Positions 1 to 5,416 of a stretch of 5,416 bases of DNA are shown here, piece by piece. The DNA lies in NCBI GenBank assembly GCA_002428485.1, contig DIWM01000012.1, positions 1-5,416 on the forward strand. The letters are read 5' to 3'. A program made the position numbers and the translations under genes. Numbering within the stretch: position 1 is the stretch's first letter; each line of letters opens with the position of its first letter. Under the pieces are notes generated by a model, which was not told the origin of the DNA, searched no databases, and worked only from the letters and a program-made list of their open reading frames with translations. The stretch is from Deltaproteobacteria bacterium UBA6106 (lineage in GTDB: Bacteria; Desulfobacterota; Syntrophorhabdia; Syntrophorhabdales; Syntrophorhabdaceae).

Positions 1-941
1 CCCAAAACGATACCGACATCCGGCGTCTGATACAACGATCCCTTCAACAAAAAGAAGGCGTTTACGAGATAGGCCTCTTCGGCGGAAACATATTCGGTTT
101 AAGTCCTGATTACCTGAAGCGACTGTTCGGACATTTTGACGATTACCGGGATAAGATCACAAATTTCAGGATCTCTACAAAACCTGTACCGCTTAATGAA
201 GAGTTAATTGACATCCTGAAAGGGCAGCGCGTGACCGTTATCGAGCTCGGGATACCATCCTTTAACGATCACATCCTGGAAATGCTCAACAGGAAGCACA
301 CTGCCAAAGATCTCTCGCTGGCCTTCCATACCCTGAAGGAAAAGGGATTCCAGGTTGCCCTCCAGTTCATGGTGGGCCTGCCGGATGAAACATTTGACGA
401 CATCAGGGGGATCGTGGAAAATATGGCCCGCCTTAACCCTCATTATATAAGGGTATACCCGCTTGCCGTTTTAAAGGGAACCCCCCTTTGTGCCCTCTAC
501 GAAGAAAAAAGGTTTATACCCATTGCATTCAATAAGGTCCTGGAAAGGGCGCTTTATATCTATCTCAATGCGCTGAGCCGCAATATTAAGGTCGTCAAGA
601 TGGGCCTCACTGACAATGAGGTCCTGAAAGAAAAAATAGTGGCCGGCTATTATCATCCTGCATTCGGCTACCTTGTAAAATCGCACGGATTCTATCGTGC
701 CGTCCTGGCTGTTGCCGAACGTGAATCAATTTCGGGAGAGGCAACGGTCATCCTCAACAAAAAGGACATCCCCCACCTCCTCGGTCACAAGCGCGACAAT
801 ATGAAAATGTTTGAAGGGCACGGGTTAACGGTCTCACGGGAGACAGGCGACATGCCGGTAGGAAGCTTTATTCTCGTCAGCGGTCTAAAACAGGTTGAAG
901 GAAATATCTTCGACGCCCTTCCAATGAATAATAAATTCTAA
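1..941 (+). CDS. Elp3-like radical SAM protein, 5'-truncated by the window edge
   Basis: An open frame runs from the left edge (first whole codon at 3) to a TAA at 939-941, giving 312 visible residues. The GTG at 231 is internal, because conserved sequence continues upstream of it. Visible landmarks (numbered from the first whole codon) are a FGGN segment at about 26-29, matching the radical SAM GGE-type strand; STKP at about 60; VIELGIPSF at about 79-87 followed by NRKHT at 96-100; QFMVGLPDET at about 121-130; RVYPLAVLKGTPL at about 150-162; and VAGYYHPAF near 213-221. These match the Elp3-like COG1243 group and its Radical_SAM_C region. The CxxxCxxC motif that binds the 4Fe-4S cluster and SAM must lie upstream of the window. 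No acetyltransferase domain follows, unlike true Elp3, so tRNA-wobble chemistry should not be assumed; the stand-alone bacterial members have no role I can name. The gene converges on the minus-strand operon and seems functionally separate. Family sure, function unknown. Confidence 0.85.
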   Translation, partial: QNDTDIRRLIQRSLQQKEGVYEIGLFGGNIFGLSPDYLKRLFGHFDDYRDKITNFRISTKPVPLNEELIDILKGQRVTVIELGIPSFNDHILEMLNRKHTAKDLSLAFHTLKEKGFQVALQFMVGLPDETFDDIRGIVENMARLNPHYIRVYPLAVLKGTPLCALYEEKRFIPIAFNKVLERALYIYLNALSRNIKVVKMGLTDNEVLKEKIVAGYYHPAFGYLVKSHGFYRAVLAVAERESISGEATVILNKKDIPHLLGHKRDNMKMFEGHGLTVSRETGDMPVGSFILVSGLKQVEGNIFDALPMNNKF

Positions 942-942
942 T

Positions 943-1072
943 ATCGAAGCATGAAGCACTAAACAATACCAAAATTTAAGTATCAAATGTTTAAAACAAA
1001 GGACTGTCATTTATGTTTTGAATTTTGAACATTTGAGTTTGTTTAGGATTTAGAAATTCGGATTTAGGATTT
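943..1072. repeat. A+T-rich imperfect inverted repeat between convergent genes
   Basis: This stretch is far richer in A+T than the flanking genes and can be folded as a long, interrupted inverted repeat. Exact complementary blocks are caaatgtt (984-991) with aacatttg (1028-1035), and ctaaac (959-964) with gtttag (1041-1046). A weaker outer match is atcgaa (943-948) with ttcggat (1057-1063, one extra base). The loop is near 1001-1013. The right arm also holds a 10-bp direct repeat, tttaggattt, at 1042-1051 and 1063-1072. No open frame of note crosses it. Its place between two converging genes would suit a two-way transcription end, but it lacks a G+C-rich stem with a U run. It resembles degenerate intergenic repeats I associate with Deltaproteobacteria-like genomes; that resemblance is from memory. 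Confidence 0.6.
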
Positions 1073-1105
1073 ACTATGAGCCATAAGCCATGAACTATGA
1101 GCCAT
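1073..1105. repeat. Direct repeat pair, 12 bp, 21-bp period
   Basis: The 12-mer actatgagccat occurs exactly at 1073-1084 and again at 1094-1105. Between them sits aagccatga, which repeats the gccat core, so the tract looks like a short decayed tandem array built on a gccat-type unit. The second copy runs one base into the TAA stop codon (1107-1105, minus strand) of the kinase gene, so the array abuts that gene's 3' end. No function is evident. Confidence 0.6.
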
Positions 1106-2508
1106 TACCACTTCTCCCTCATCAGCCCCGACACACCTTCATAGACGATCTCGCCCTTCAATGATTCTTGAATAATATCTTTCAATAATCTTTTTCTGTC
1201 AACGTTCATGGATCGCGTCCATTGCGCAAACAACCTCAATCTGTCCCTCGCGGGGACCTTTTTTGGTATCGTGTTGTTCAACTGCACGAGCATTCTCTTT
1301 ATTACTGCCTCATCCGTGGCGTCAAAACCTATGTCCTCAACATCGAGAAAGAAAAAATGATCGTTGTTCACTACAAAAATATTGCACGCCTTCATATCGC
1401 TGTGCACGATGCCCTGACCGATCACCCTTTTCATAAAACCCGAAAAGGCGTCGATGAACCTGTGCCTTTGGGCAACATCAAAGGCATCGTATGAGCCGTC
1501 AAGATACCTGTCGAGCTCCCTTCCCTGGCCTCCGAGGTCTTCCATTGCAATAAAACCATCTGAAAAAAGCGAGGGCAATTTTACATAATACGCCTGTGGG
1601 ATGATCGCTGCATTGAGGTACAGGAGGGCGATGTGGTTCCGCCAAGCCCGTTCGAGGCGCCTCCTGCCTTTGTATATCTTCCTGATATGGTCCCCGTATC
1701 GCTCGACCTTTACCTTTTTGTCGCTTTTAAGCGCTTCGACAAAGACTCCGCTGCCCTGATCTTCCATCCCTGCGACGTAAAGGCGCTCTCCCCTGCGCAC
1801 GATCTTGGAGGTTTCCTGAAATGCCCTTTTCTTCTTGCTCTCGATCCATATTTTCCTTAACCTTGCGATCTCTCCTTCAACCGCCTTTTGTATCCCCCTA
1901 TTTCCATACAACTCAAAAAAAAGCCCCTTCTCTTCCCCGCTTAAGTCCTCATAGATCATTGTGAGGGCGTGGGTGAGGTTGGAAAGTTCATCCTTATCGC
2001 TAAGAGCGTCTTTCATCTTCGTCTTGTGGAGGTCAATGAGATACAGGATACCTTCCGATACAAGCACATTGTCGAGATGGAGGTCGTTATGGCAAACACC
2101 GTTCTCCTTCAATCTCCTGAGAAGCTCCGCAAGTGCAGGGATCAATCGTTCGCGGTATCCATGCCGGAAAAACACATGGACAAAGCCCTCACCATCGACC
2201 CAATCCTGGATCACGCAGGAGCGATTGCTGCCGACCCCGTATCCATGGCAATCCGGCGTCCTTATCGCGATCGAGGCCAGCCGTTTCCCTGTCTCGTATT
2301 CCTTCCTTCCCCTGGGAATGGTCCTGTTCCTCAGCGCACCGAGGGCGCCTTTCTCGACAAAGGTCTTTATAAAGAGCTTTCCATCTTTATAGGGCACGGT
2401 AGCATAATGTCTCCGCCCACCCGATACTTCAGGCAGCCGTCCCAGCACATCTGCGAGCCCCTCATCTTCAAGGAGCCATCTCATGCCTTTTGTCCTGAAT
2501 TCCTTCAT
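1105..2508 (-). CDS. Tandem two-domain lipopolysaccharide kinase (WaaP/Kdo-kinase-like)
   Basis: The 467-aa product carries two protein-kinase-fold domains. Domain 1 (about 30-190) has FIK with the candidate ATP-binding Lys48, a Glu around 70-72, the catalytic loop HNDLHLDN with Asp142 and Asn147, and metal-binding Asp159 in YLIDL. Domain 2 (about 265-435) has a candidate Lys277, Glu287, the loop HSDMKACN with Asp371 and Asn376, and Asp389 in FFLDVED, followed by LVQLNNTIP, which resembles WaaP-type C-terminal regions. Both domains keep their catalytic Asp, Asn and metal Asp, so both may be active. Single-domain WaaP/KdkA enzymes are about 240-270 aa, so this is close to a double unit. They phosphorylate heptose or Kdo of the lipid A core from ATP on the cytoplasmic side. 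No signal peptide or membrane helix is seen. The start is fixed by the ATGA overlap with the upstream glycosyltransferase gene, with a weak GGCGGAA site before it. Last gene of the operon. A protein or small-molecule kinase role is less likely. Confidence 0.85.
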   Translation of the reverse strand: MKEFRTKGMRWLLEDEGLADVLGRLPEVSGGRRHYATVPYKDGKLFIKTFVEKGALGALRNRTIPRGRKEYETGKRLASIAIRTPDCHGYGVGSNRSCVIQDWVDGEGFVHVFFRHGYRERLIPALAELLRRLKENGVCHNDLHLDNVLVSEGILYLIDLHKTKMKDALSDKDELSNLTHALTMIYEDLSGEEKGLFFELYGNRGIQKAVEGEIARLRKIWIESKKKRAFQETSKIVRRGERLYVAGMEDQGSGVFVEALKSDKKVKVERYGDHIRKIYKGRRRLERAWRNHIALLYLNAAIIPQAYYVKLPSLFSDGFIAMEDLGGQGRELDRYLDGSYDAFDVAQRHRFIDAFSGFMKRVIGQGIVHSDMKACNIFVVNNDHFFFLDVEDIGFDATDEAVIKRMLVQLNNTIPKKVPARDRLRLFAQWTRSMNVDRKRLLKDIIQESLKGEIVYEGVSGLMREKW

Positions 2509-3491
2509 CGAATTGTTCCGCCCGGGAGGTCGTTCAGGATCTCCGCGACCCTTGGCCCCCAGACATTCAGGGAATAACTTTCTTCCACCATCTTCCTTGA
2601 AACAGCCCCCATCCTTCTTCGCAGGTCAATATCTCTTTGAAGCCTGTCGATGGCGTCCTTCCAGCCTTCTGCATCCTTCCTTAAAAATCCGTTATACCCG
2701 TCGACGATCATATCCTGTGCAACACCGACGGGATGGGTAACAGAAGGAAGTCCGGCGGCCATATACTGGATGAGCTTAAGGCCGCATTTCCCCCGGGACC
2801 AGATATCGTCCTTCACCGGCATGATCCCCATATCGAAGCTCAGGATGGACTGCTTCTCCCTGTCGTAGTCCCACCGTTCGAAGGTCATCCCCTTTCTCAT
2901 TTCCTCCAGGGGCTTGTCGGCTACTATCTTGCATTGCATACCATCCTGATCAGCATAATATTCCAGCAATCCCCGTATATCGGCGAGATATCTTAACGTC
3001 GCGCTGCTTCCTATCCAACCGATGACGAAGGGCCTTTGCGGTTCATGCCGTTTTACCGGATATTCGCCGATATCGACCACCGTGGGCACATAATAGACAC
3101 CGTCAGTTTTATACTTTTGCGCCTCGCGGACAAGAAAATGATTTCCGCACAACACTGCGTCGCAGGACCTTATCATACCTTCAAATCTTTTCTGCCGTGT
3201 TGCGCTCGCACCGCGGCTCCCGTACATCACCGCATCGTCGAAATCATAGACCATCTTCTTAGAGAGCTTCCGGAAAAGAGACAGCTTGAAGGGATTGAGC
3301 AAGACCCGCTGGACATAGGTCACATCTGACTGCATGATCTCCCTGAGCACCGTGGGAAGGCTCGCCTTTGTCGTCAGCAGTGTAACCGTGAAACCGATTT
3401 TCTCCAGATAGGGGAAATATTGATGGATCCTGTAACCCCGCGGGTTTTCTTTCGTAAAAATATTGTGGGTGAAAAAAAGGATCTTCTTCAT
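2505..3491 (-). CDS. GT-B glycosyltransferase, GT4-like
   Basis: The 328-aa product has a two-Rossmann-domain GT-B layout. The N-terminal half begins KKILFFTHN and holds PRGYRIHQY at about 17-25, an acceptor-side pattern, and VYDFDDAVMY at 81-90. The C-terminal half opens with VIGWIGSSATLRYL (156-169), a donor-domain entry, then has FDMGIMPVKDD (219-229) and KCGLKLIQYMAAGLPSV (235-251), the nucleotide-sugar binding region, ending in a helical tail. It is somewhat shorter than typical 350-400 aa family members but has both domains. The acidic pair of the usual E-x7-E motif is replaced by Gly234 and Gln242. It probably transfers a sugar from a nucleotide donor to a growing cytoplasmic glycan; donor and linkage cannot be read off. 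It lies between the carbamoyltransferase (36 nt upstream, same frame) and the kinase (4-base overlap), which suggests a shared acceptor. The start ATG has no good Shine-Dalgarno site, so translation is probably coupled. The stop is TGA. Confidence 0.87.
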   Translation of the reverse strand: MKKILFFTHNIFTKENPRGYRIHQYFPYLEKIGFTVTLLTTKASLPTVLREIMQSDVTYVQRVLLNPFKLSLFRKLSKKMVYDFDDAVMYGSRGASATRQKRFEGMIRSCDAVLCGNHFLVREAQKYKTDGVYYVPTVVDIGEYPVKRHEPQRPFVIGWIGSSATLRYLADIRGLLEYYADQDGMQCKIVADKPLEEMRKGMTFERWDYDREKQSILSFDMGIMPVKDDIWSRGKCGLKLIQYMAAGLPSVTHPVGVAQDMIVDGYNGFLRKDAEGWKDAIDRLQRDIDLRRRMGAVSRKMVEESYSLNVWGPRVAEILNDLPGGTIR

Positions 3492-3527
3492 AGGATTCTC
3501 AGGAGGATTGTGCCTCTTCCGGTGCGC
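3492..3527 (-). other. 36-nt in-frame gap with small hairpin before the glycosyltransferase
   Basis: On the minus strand this gap follows the TAG of the carbamoyltransferase and leads directly into the glycosyltransferase ATG. It is 12 codons long in the same reading frame and contains no further stop or start codon. The purine-rich ggaagagg, which could act as a ribosome site, lies about 20 nt from the ATG, too far for normal use. It is followed by cctcct, and gagg can pair with cctc across a cacaat loop, so the site may be partly hidden or brought closer to the start. Its effect on translation is a guess. Confidence 0.35.
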
Positions 3528-5315
3528 CTACCGCTTCTTAAGGCCCTTAAGCCATCTCTTTAAACCCTTGCCGCCCCTGATATCATCAGCTTTCAGCTTG
3601 TTCTCATCGGCAACAGGTCCCCTGACAAGCTGTTTGGGACCGGCAGCCTCAACGAGGTAATCCTCAATGATCAGGTAGTCCATCTCTGTGGACATAAAAC
3701 ATCTTAAGGCATCCTGGGGGGTCTCTACAATAGGTTCACCGGCTATATTAAAAGAAGTGTTCAGTATGACCGGGACATTGGTAATGTTATAAAACTCCTT
3801 AATGAGGTCATAATACCTGCCGTTGTCATTTTTCGTCACCGTCTGGACCCGTGCCGTGCCGTCAACATGTGTAATGGCAGGGATTATTCCCTGTTTGTCG
3901 TTTTTAACCGCGGCGATGAGGAGCATGTAAGGGCTTTCGCAATTGAGGTCAAAATATTCAGGGGCACACTCCAGAAGAACTGAAGGTGCGAAAGGACGGA
4001 ACCCTTCCCTGTGTTTCACCTTTTCATTCAGAATATCTTTCATCTCCGGCTTTCCCGGGTCGCAGATAATGCTCCTGTGTCCAAGCGCACGGGGGCCAAT
4101 CTCGCTTCCGCCCTCCAGCCAGCCGAGTATCTTCCCGTCGGCTAGGAGTGCGGCAGATCTTTTTACGATATCCTTTTCCTTTGTAAACCGGATGTTGGGC
4201 GTATTGCGCAATGCTTCGAGGATCTCTTCCTCGCTGTAATCCCTGCCGAGGTATGCGTTTTTGAACCGGTATCTGCCTGGCGCCTCTTTCTCAATAAAGT
4301 TTGCACCGTAGAGTGCGCAGCCAAGGGCTATGCCTGAGTCGCAGGCGCCGGGCTGGATAAAGATGTTCTCAAAGGGCGTATTATCAAGAATCTTTTTGTT
4401 CGCCACGCTGTTCAGGCCGACGCCGCCCGCGTAGCAGAGGTTTCTGCTCGGGCTTATCCGGTAGAGATGCCGGGCTATCTCAATGAGGCCATCCTCGGTT
4501 TCCTTCTGTACGGCGTAGGCGATCTCTGTATAAAGATCGTCGGGCAGCGCCTGGTTCTCGCGTCGGGGCAGGTCGGGGAAGAACCGTTTCTGGTAAAGGT
4601 CGTTATGCCGCACAAAATTCTTTTCACTTTTCGTGAGCGCGACGCCGTCCACAACATCGAAAAATTTTGGCTCAACTGTTTTGCCGGGTTGGCCGCCATA
4701 GGGGGCAAGCCCCATCACCTTTCCTGAGCCAAAATCCCCAAAATTCAAAAACACCGATGTCCCCATATAGACGAGGCCAAGCCCGTTCATATATCCCGGA
4801 ACAGTACAGTCCTTCCGTATGGGGGTAAGCTCGTTCCCCTGTGCCCTGTAGAATGACTGCACCTCTTCGCGGTCTTTCTGTTCTTTGATCGTCAATCCCC
4901 GGAGCGAAAATGGAAGCTCCTTTCCGGTCTCGACCTCGACGGACTTACTTCCCAGCCCGTCAACGACCATTATGGCAGCCTCATCAAAAGGCGATGCGCA
5001 GAAGGCGCTCGCCGCGTGTGCATCGTGGTGGGAGACCGTATGGATCCTGCCTGTATAGCCAAGCTCGTCTCTGATCGAGCTGACAGTGACGTTTGTGCCT
5101 TCCTTGTTGTGCCGGGTGACCCCCACAATAAGGTCAATCTCATTGATACTGTTCAGTCCGGCAGCCTGAAGGAGGTATTTCACCGAAAGATGAGGGAAAT
5201 AGCCCGAGTGTTTCCTCCTGTCGAGCCTCTCTTCGCCTATGGCCCAAAGTCGGCCCTTCGATACAATTGCAGCGCCCGTGTCGTGTCCGAAAATATGAAG
5301 GCCTAAGATATTCAC
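3528..5315 (-). CDS. O-carbamoyltransferase, NodU/CmcH family
   Basis: The 595-aa product is full length for the family (about 550-620 aa). It transfers a carbamoyl group from carbamoyl phosphate, via carbamoyl-adenylate, to a hydroxyl, usually of a sugar. N-terminal (Kae1-like) landmarks are GHDTGAAIV (10-18), EERLDRRKHSGYFP (28-41), HHDAH (96-100, candidate metal histidines 96 and 100), VVDG (117-120) and GSGKVMGLAPYG (196-207). Next come LCYAGGVGLNSVAN (293-306) and QPGACDSGIALG (321-332). The C-terminal (YrdC-like) domain has EIGPRALGHRSI (405-416), REGFRPFAPSVL (436-447), DGTARVQTV (485-493) and NTSFNIAGEPIV (519-530). No HypF-type acylphosphatase or zinc-finger region is present, so it is not a hydrogenase maturation factor. 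The start is GTG, chosen because the conserved N-terminal NILG strand begins there and an AGGGG site lies 6 nt upstream. The tail 581-595 is strongly basic. First complete gene of the operon; its neighbours suggest a surface-glycan acceptor. Stop is TAG. Confidence 0.93.
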   Translation of the reverse strand: MNILGLHIFGHDTGAAIVSKGRLWAIGEERLDRRKHSGYFPHLSVKYLLQAAGLNSINEIDLIVGVTRHNKEGTNVTVSSIRDELGYTGRIHTVSHHDAHAASAFCASPFDEAAIMVVDGLGSKSVEVETGKELPFSLRGLTIKEQKDREEVQSFYRAQGNELTPIRKDCTVPGYMNGLGLVYMGTSVFLNFGDFGSGKVMGLAPYGGQPGKTVEPKFFDVVDGVALTKSEKNFVRHNDLYQKRFFPDLPRRENQALPDDLYTEIAYAVQKETEDGLIEIARHLYRISPSRNLCYAGGVGLNSVANKKILDNTPFENIFIQPGACDSGIALGCALYGANFIEKEAPGRYRFKNAYLGRDYSEEEILEALRNTPNIRFTKEKDIVKRSAALLADGKILGWLEGGSEIGPRALGHRSIICDPGKPEMKDILNEKVKHREGFRPFAPSVLLECAPEYFDLNCESPYMLLIAAVKNDKQGIIPAITHVDGTARVQTVTKNDNGRYYDLIKEFYNITNVPVILNTSFNIAGEPIVETPQDALRCFMSTEMDYLIIEDYLVEAAGPKQLVRGPVADENKLKADDIRGGKGLKRWLKGLKKR

Positions 5316-5320
5316 AAAAT

Positions 5321-5326
5321 ACCCCT
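5321..5326 (-). promoter_or_regulatory. Ribosome binding site supporting a GTG start
   Basis: Read on the minus strand, aggggt occurs just upstream of the carbamoyltransferase, with 6 nt between AGGGG and the GTG at 5315-5313. This is normal spacing. It supports the GTG as the start, in agreement with the family's conserved N-terminus; the first in-frame ATG lies over 100 codons inside the gene. Confidence 0.6.
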
Positions 5327-5331
5327 ACAAA

Positions 5332-5416
5332 TTATCTGCCTGAGAACAGTGTAACATATAAACCCAGATTTTCCATTAGGATTAGCACAGCGTCGGGCTC
5401 TTCCCCGCAAACACGC
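5332..5416 (-). CDS. Possible 3' end of an upstream gene, cut by the window edge
   Basis: Reading leftwards from 5415 there are 27 sense codons and then TAA at 5334-5332, leaving 16 nt before the carbamoyltransferase start. The translated tail reads EEPDAVLILMENLGLYVTL near its middle and ends in SGR. This is an ordinary protein-like composition with a hydrophobic stretch, more plausible than the other two minus-strand frames. I do not recognise the family. The close spacing would make it a further operon member. At this length, chance openness cannot be excluded, and the stretch could instead be a promoter-bearing leader. Confidence 0.35.
   Translation of the reverse strand, partial: RVCGEEPDAVLILMENLGLYVTLFSGR

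Noticed and set aside
471..686. Minus-strand 71-codon frame inside the radical SAM gene
   Set aside because: It is antisense to well-conserved radical SAM sequence and has no motif of its own.
231..941. Radical SAM gene starting at the GTG at 231
   Set aside because: The same frame stays open to the left edge and encodes family-typical sequence (FGGN and STKP segments), so the true start is outside the window.
942..1104. Canonical rho-independent terminator for either converging gene
   Set aside because: No compact G+C-rich stem followed by a T run was found on either strand; only the A+T-rich imperfect inverted repeat is present.
1961..2577. Long plus-strand open frames of 143 and 202 codons opposite the kinase gene
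   Set aside because: They lie antisense to a gene with clear kinase motifs, their translations show no recognisable domain, and they overlap each other. They are shadows of the minus-strand coding sequence.
4475..4708. Second minus-strand frame inside the carbamoyltransferase gene
   Set aside because: It overlaps, out of frame, a region needed for a full-length family member; its basic, low-complexity translation looks like an off-frame reading.
5313..5416. Upstream gene ending in a GTGA overlap with the carbamoyltransferase start
   Set aside because: This minus-strand frame is open from the edge to the overlap, but its translation is rich in Cys and Arg and unlike a protein end. The frame ending at 5332 is more plausible.
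5332..5416. Sigma-70 promoter for the carbamoyltransferase operon
   Set aside because: Minus-strand gataat and tatatg or tacact could pass as -10 boxes, but none has a recognisable -35 box at 16-18 bp.

Overview
The window appears to come from a Gram-negative bacterium of middling G+C. The evidence is a protein with two lipopolysaccharide-kinase (WaaP/Kdo-kinase) type domains next to a glycosyltransferase and an O-carbamoyltransferase, a set expected where a lipopolysaccharide or other surface glycan is built. The mix of G+C-moderate genes, an Elp3-like radical SAM protein and a very A+T-rich intergenic inverted repeat reminds me of Desulfobacterota or Nitrospirota genomes. That taxonomic guess is only an impression.

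Layout. From the left edge to 941, plus strand, lies the 3' part of an Elp3-like (COG1243-type) radical SAM gene; its start and cluster-binding cysteines are outside the window. From 942 to 1104 is the only sizeable non-coding stretch: an A+T-rich imperfect inverted repeat (about 943-1072), then a 12-bp direct repeat pair (1073-1105). It lies between two convergent transcription units. From 5315 down to 1105, minus strand, three genes follow one another tightly. The first is a NodU/CmcH-family carbamoyltransferase (595 aa, GTG start). A 36-nt gap follows, then a GT-B glycosyltransferase (328 aa), which overlaps by 4 bases (ATGA) a 467-aa protein carrying two kinase domains in tandem. At the right edge, minus strand, 27 codons of a possible further upstream gene end 16 nt before the carbamoyltransferase.

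How the genes may work together. Carbamoyltransferase, glycosyltransferase and WaaP-type kinases in one operon recall the lipopolysaccharide core locus of Pseudomonas aeruginosa, where heptose is both phosphorylated (WaaP/WapP/WapQ) and O-carbamoylated (WapO), with the glycosyltransferase gene wapH beside them. The minus-strand operon here can be read as a compact version of that module: one enzyme adds a sugar, one adds a carbamoyl group, and one two-domain enzyme phosphorylates one or two positions. This is inference from family membership and gene order; the acceptor is not shown by the sequence. The radical SAM gene is on the other strand and has no evident link to the operon.

No RNA genes, CRISPR array, insertion sequence, canonical terminator or convincing promoter were seen.
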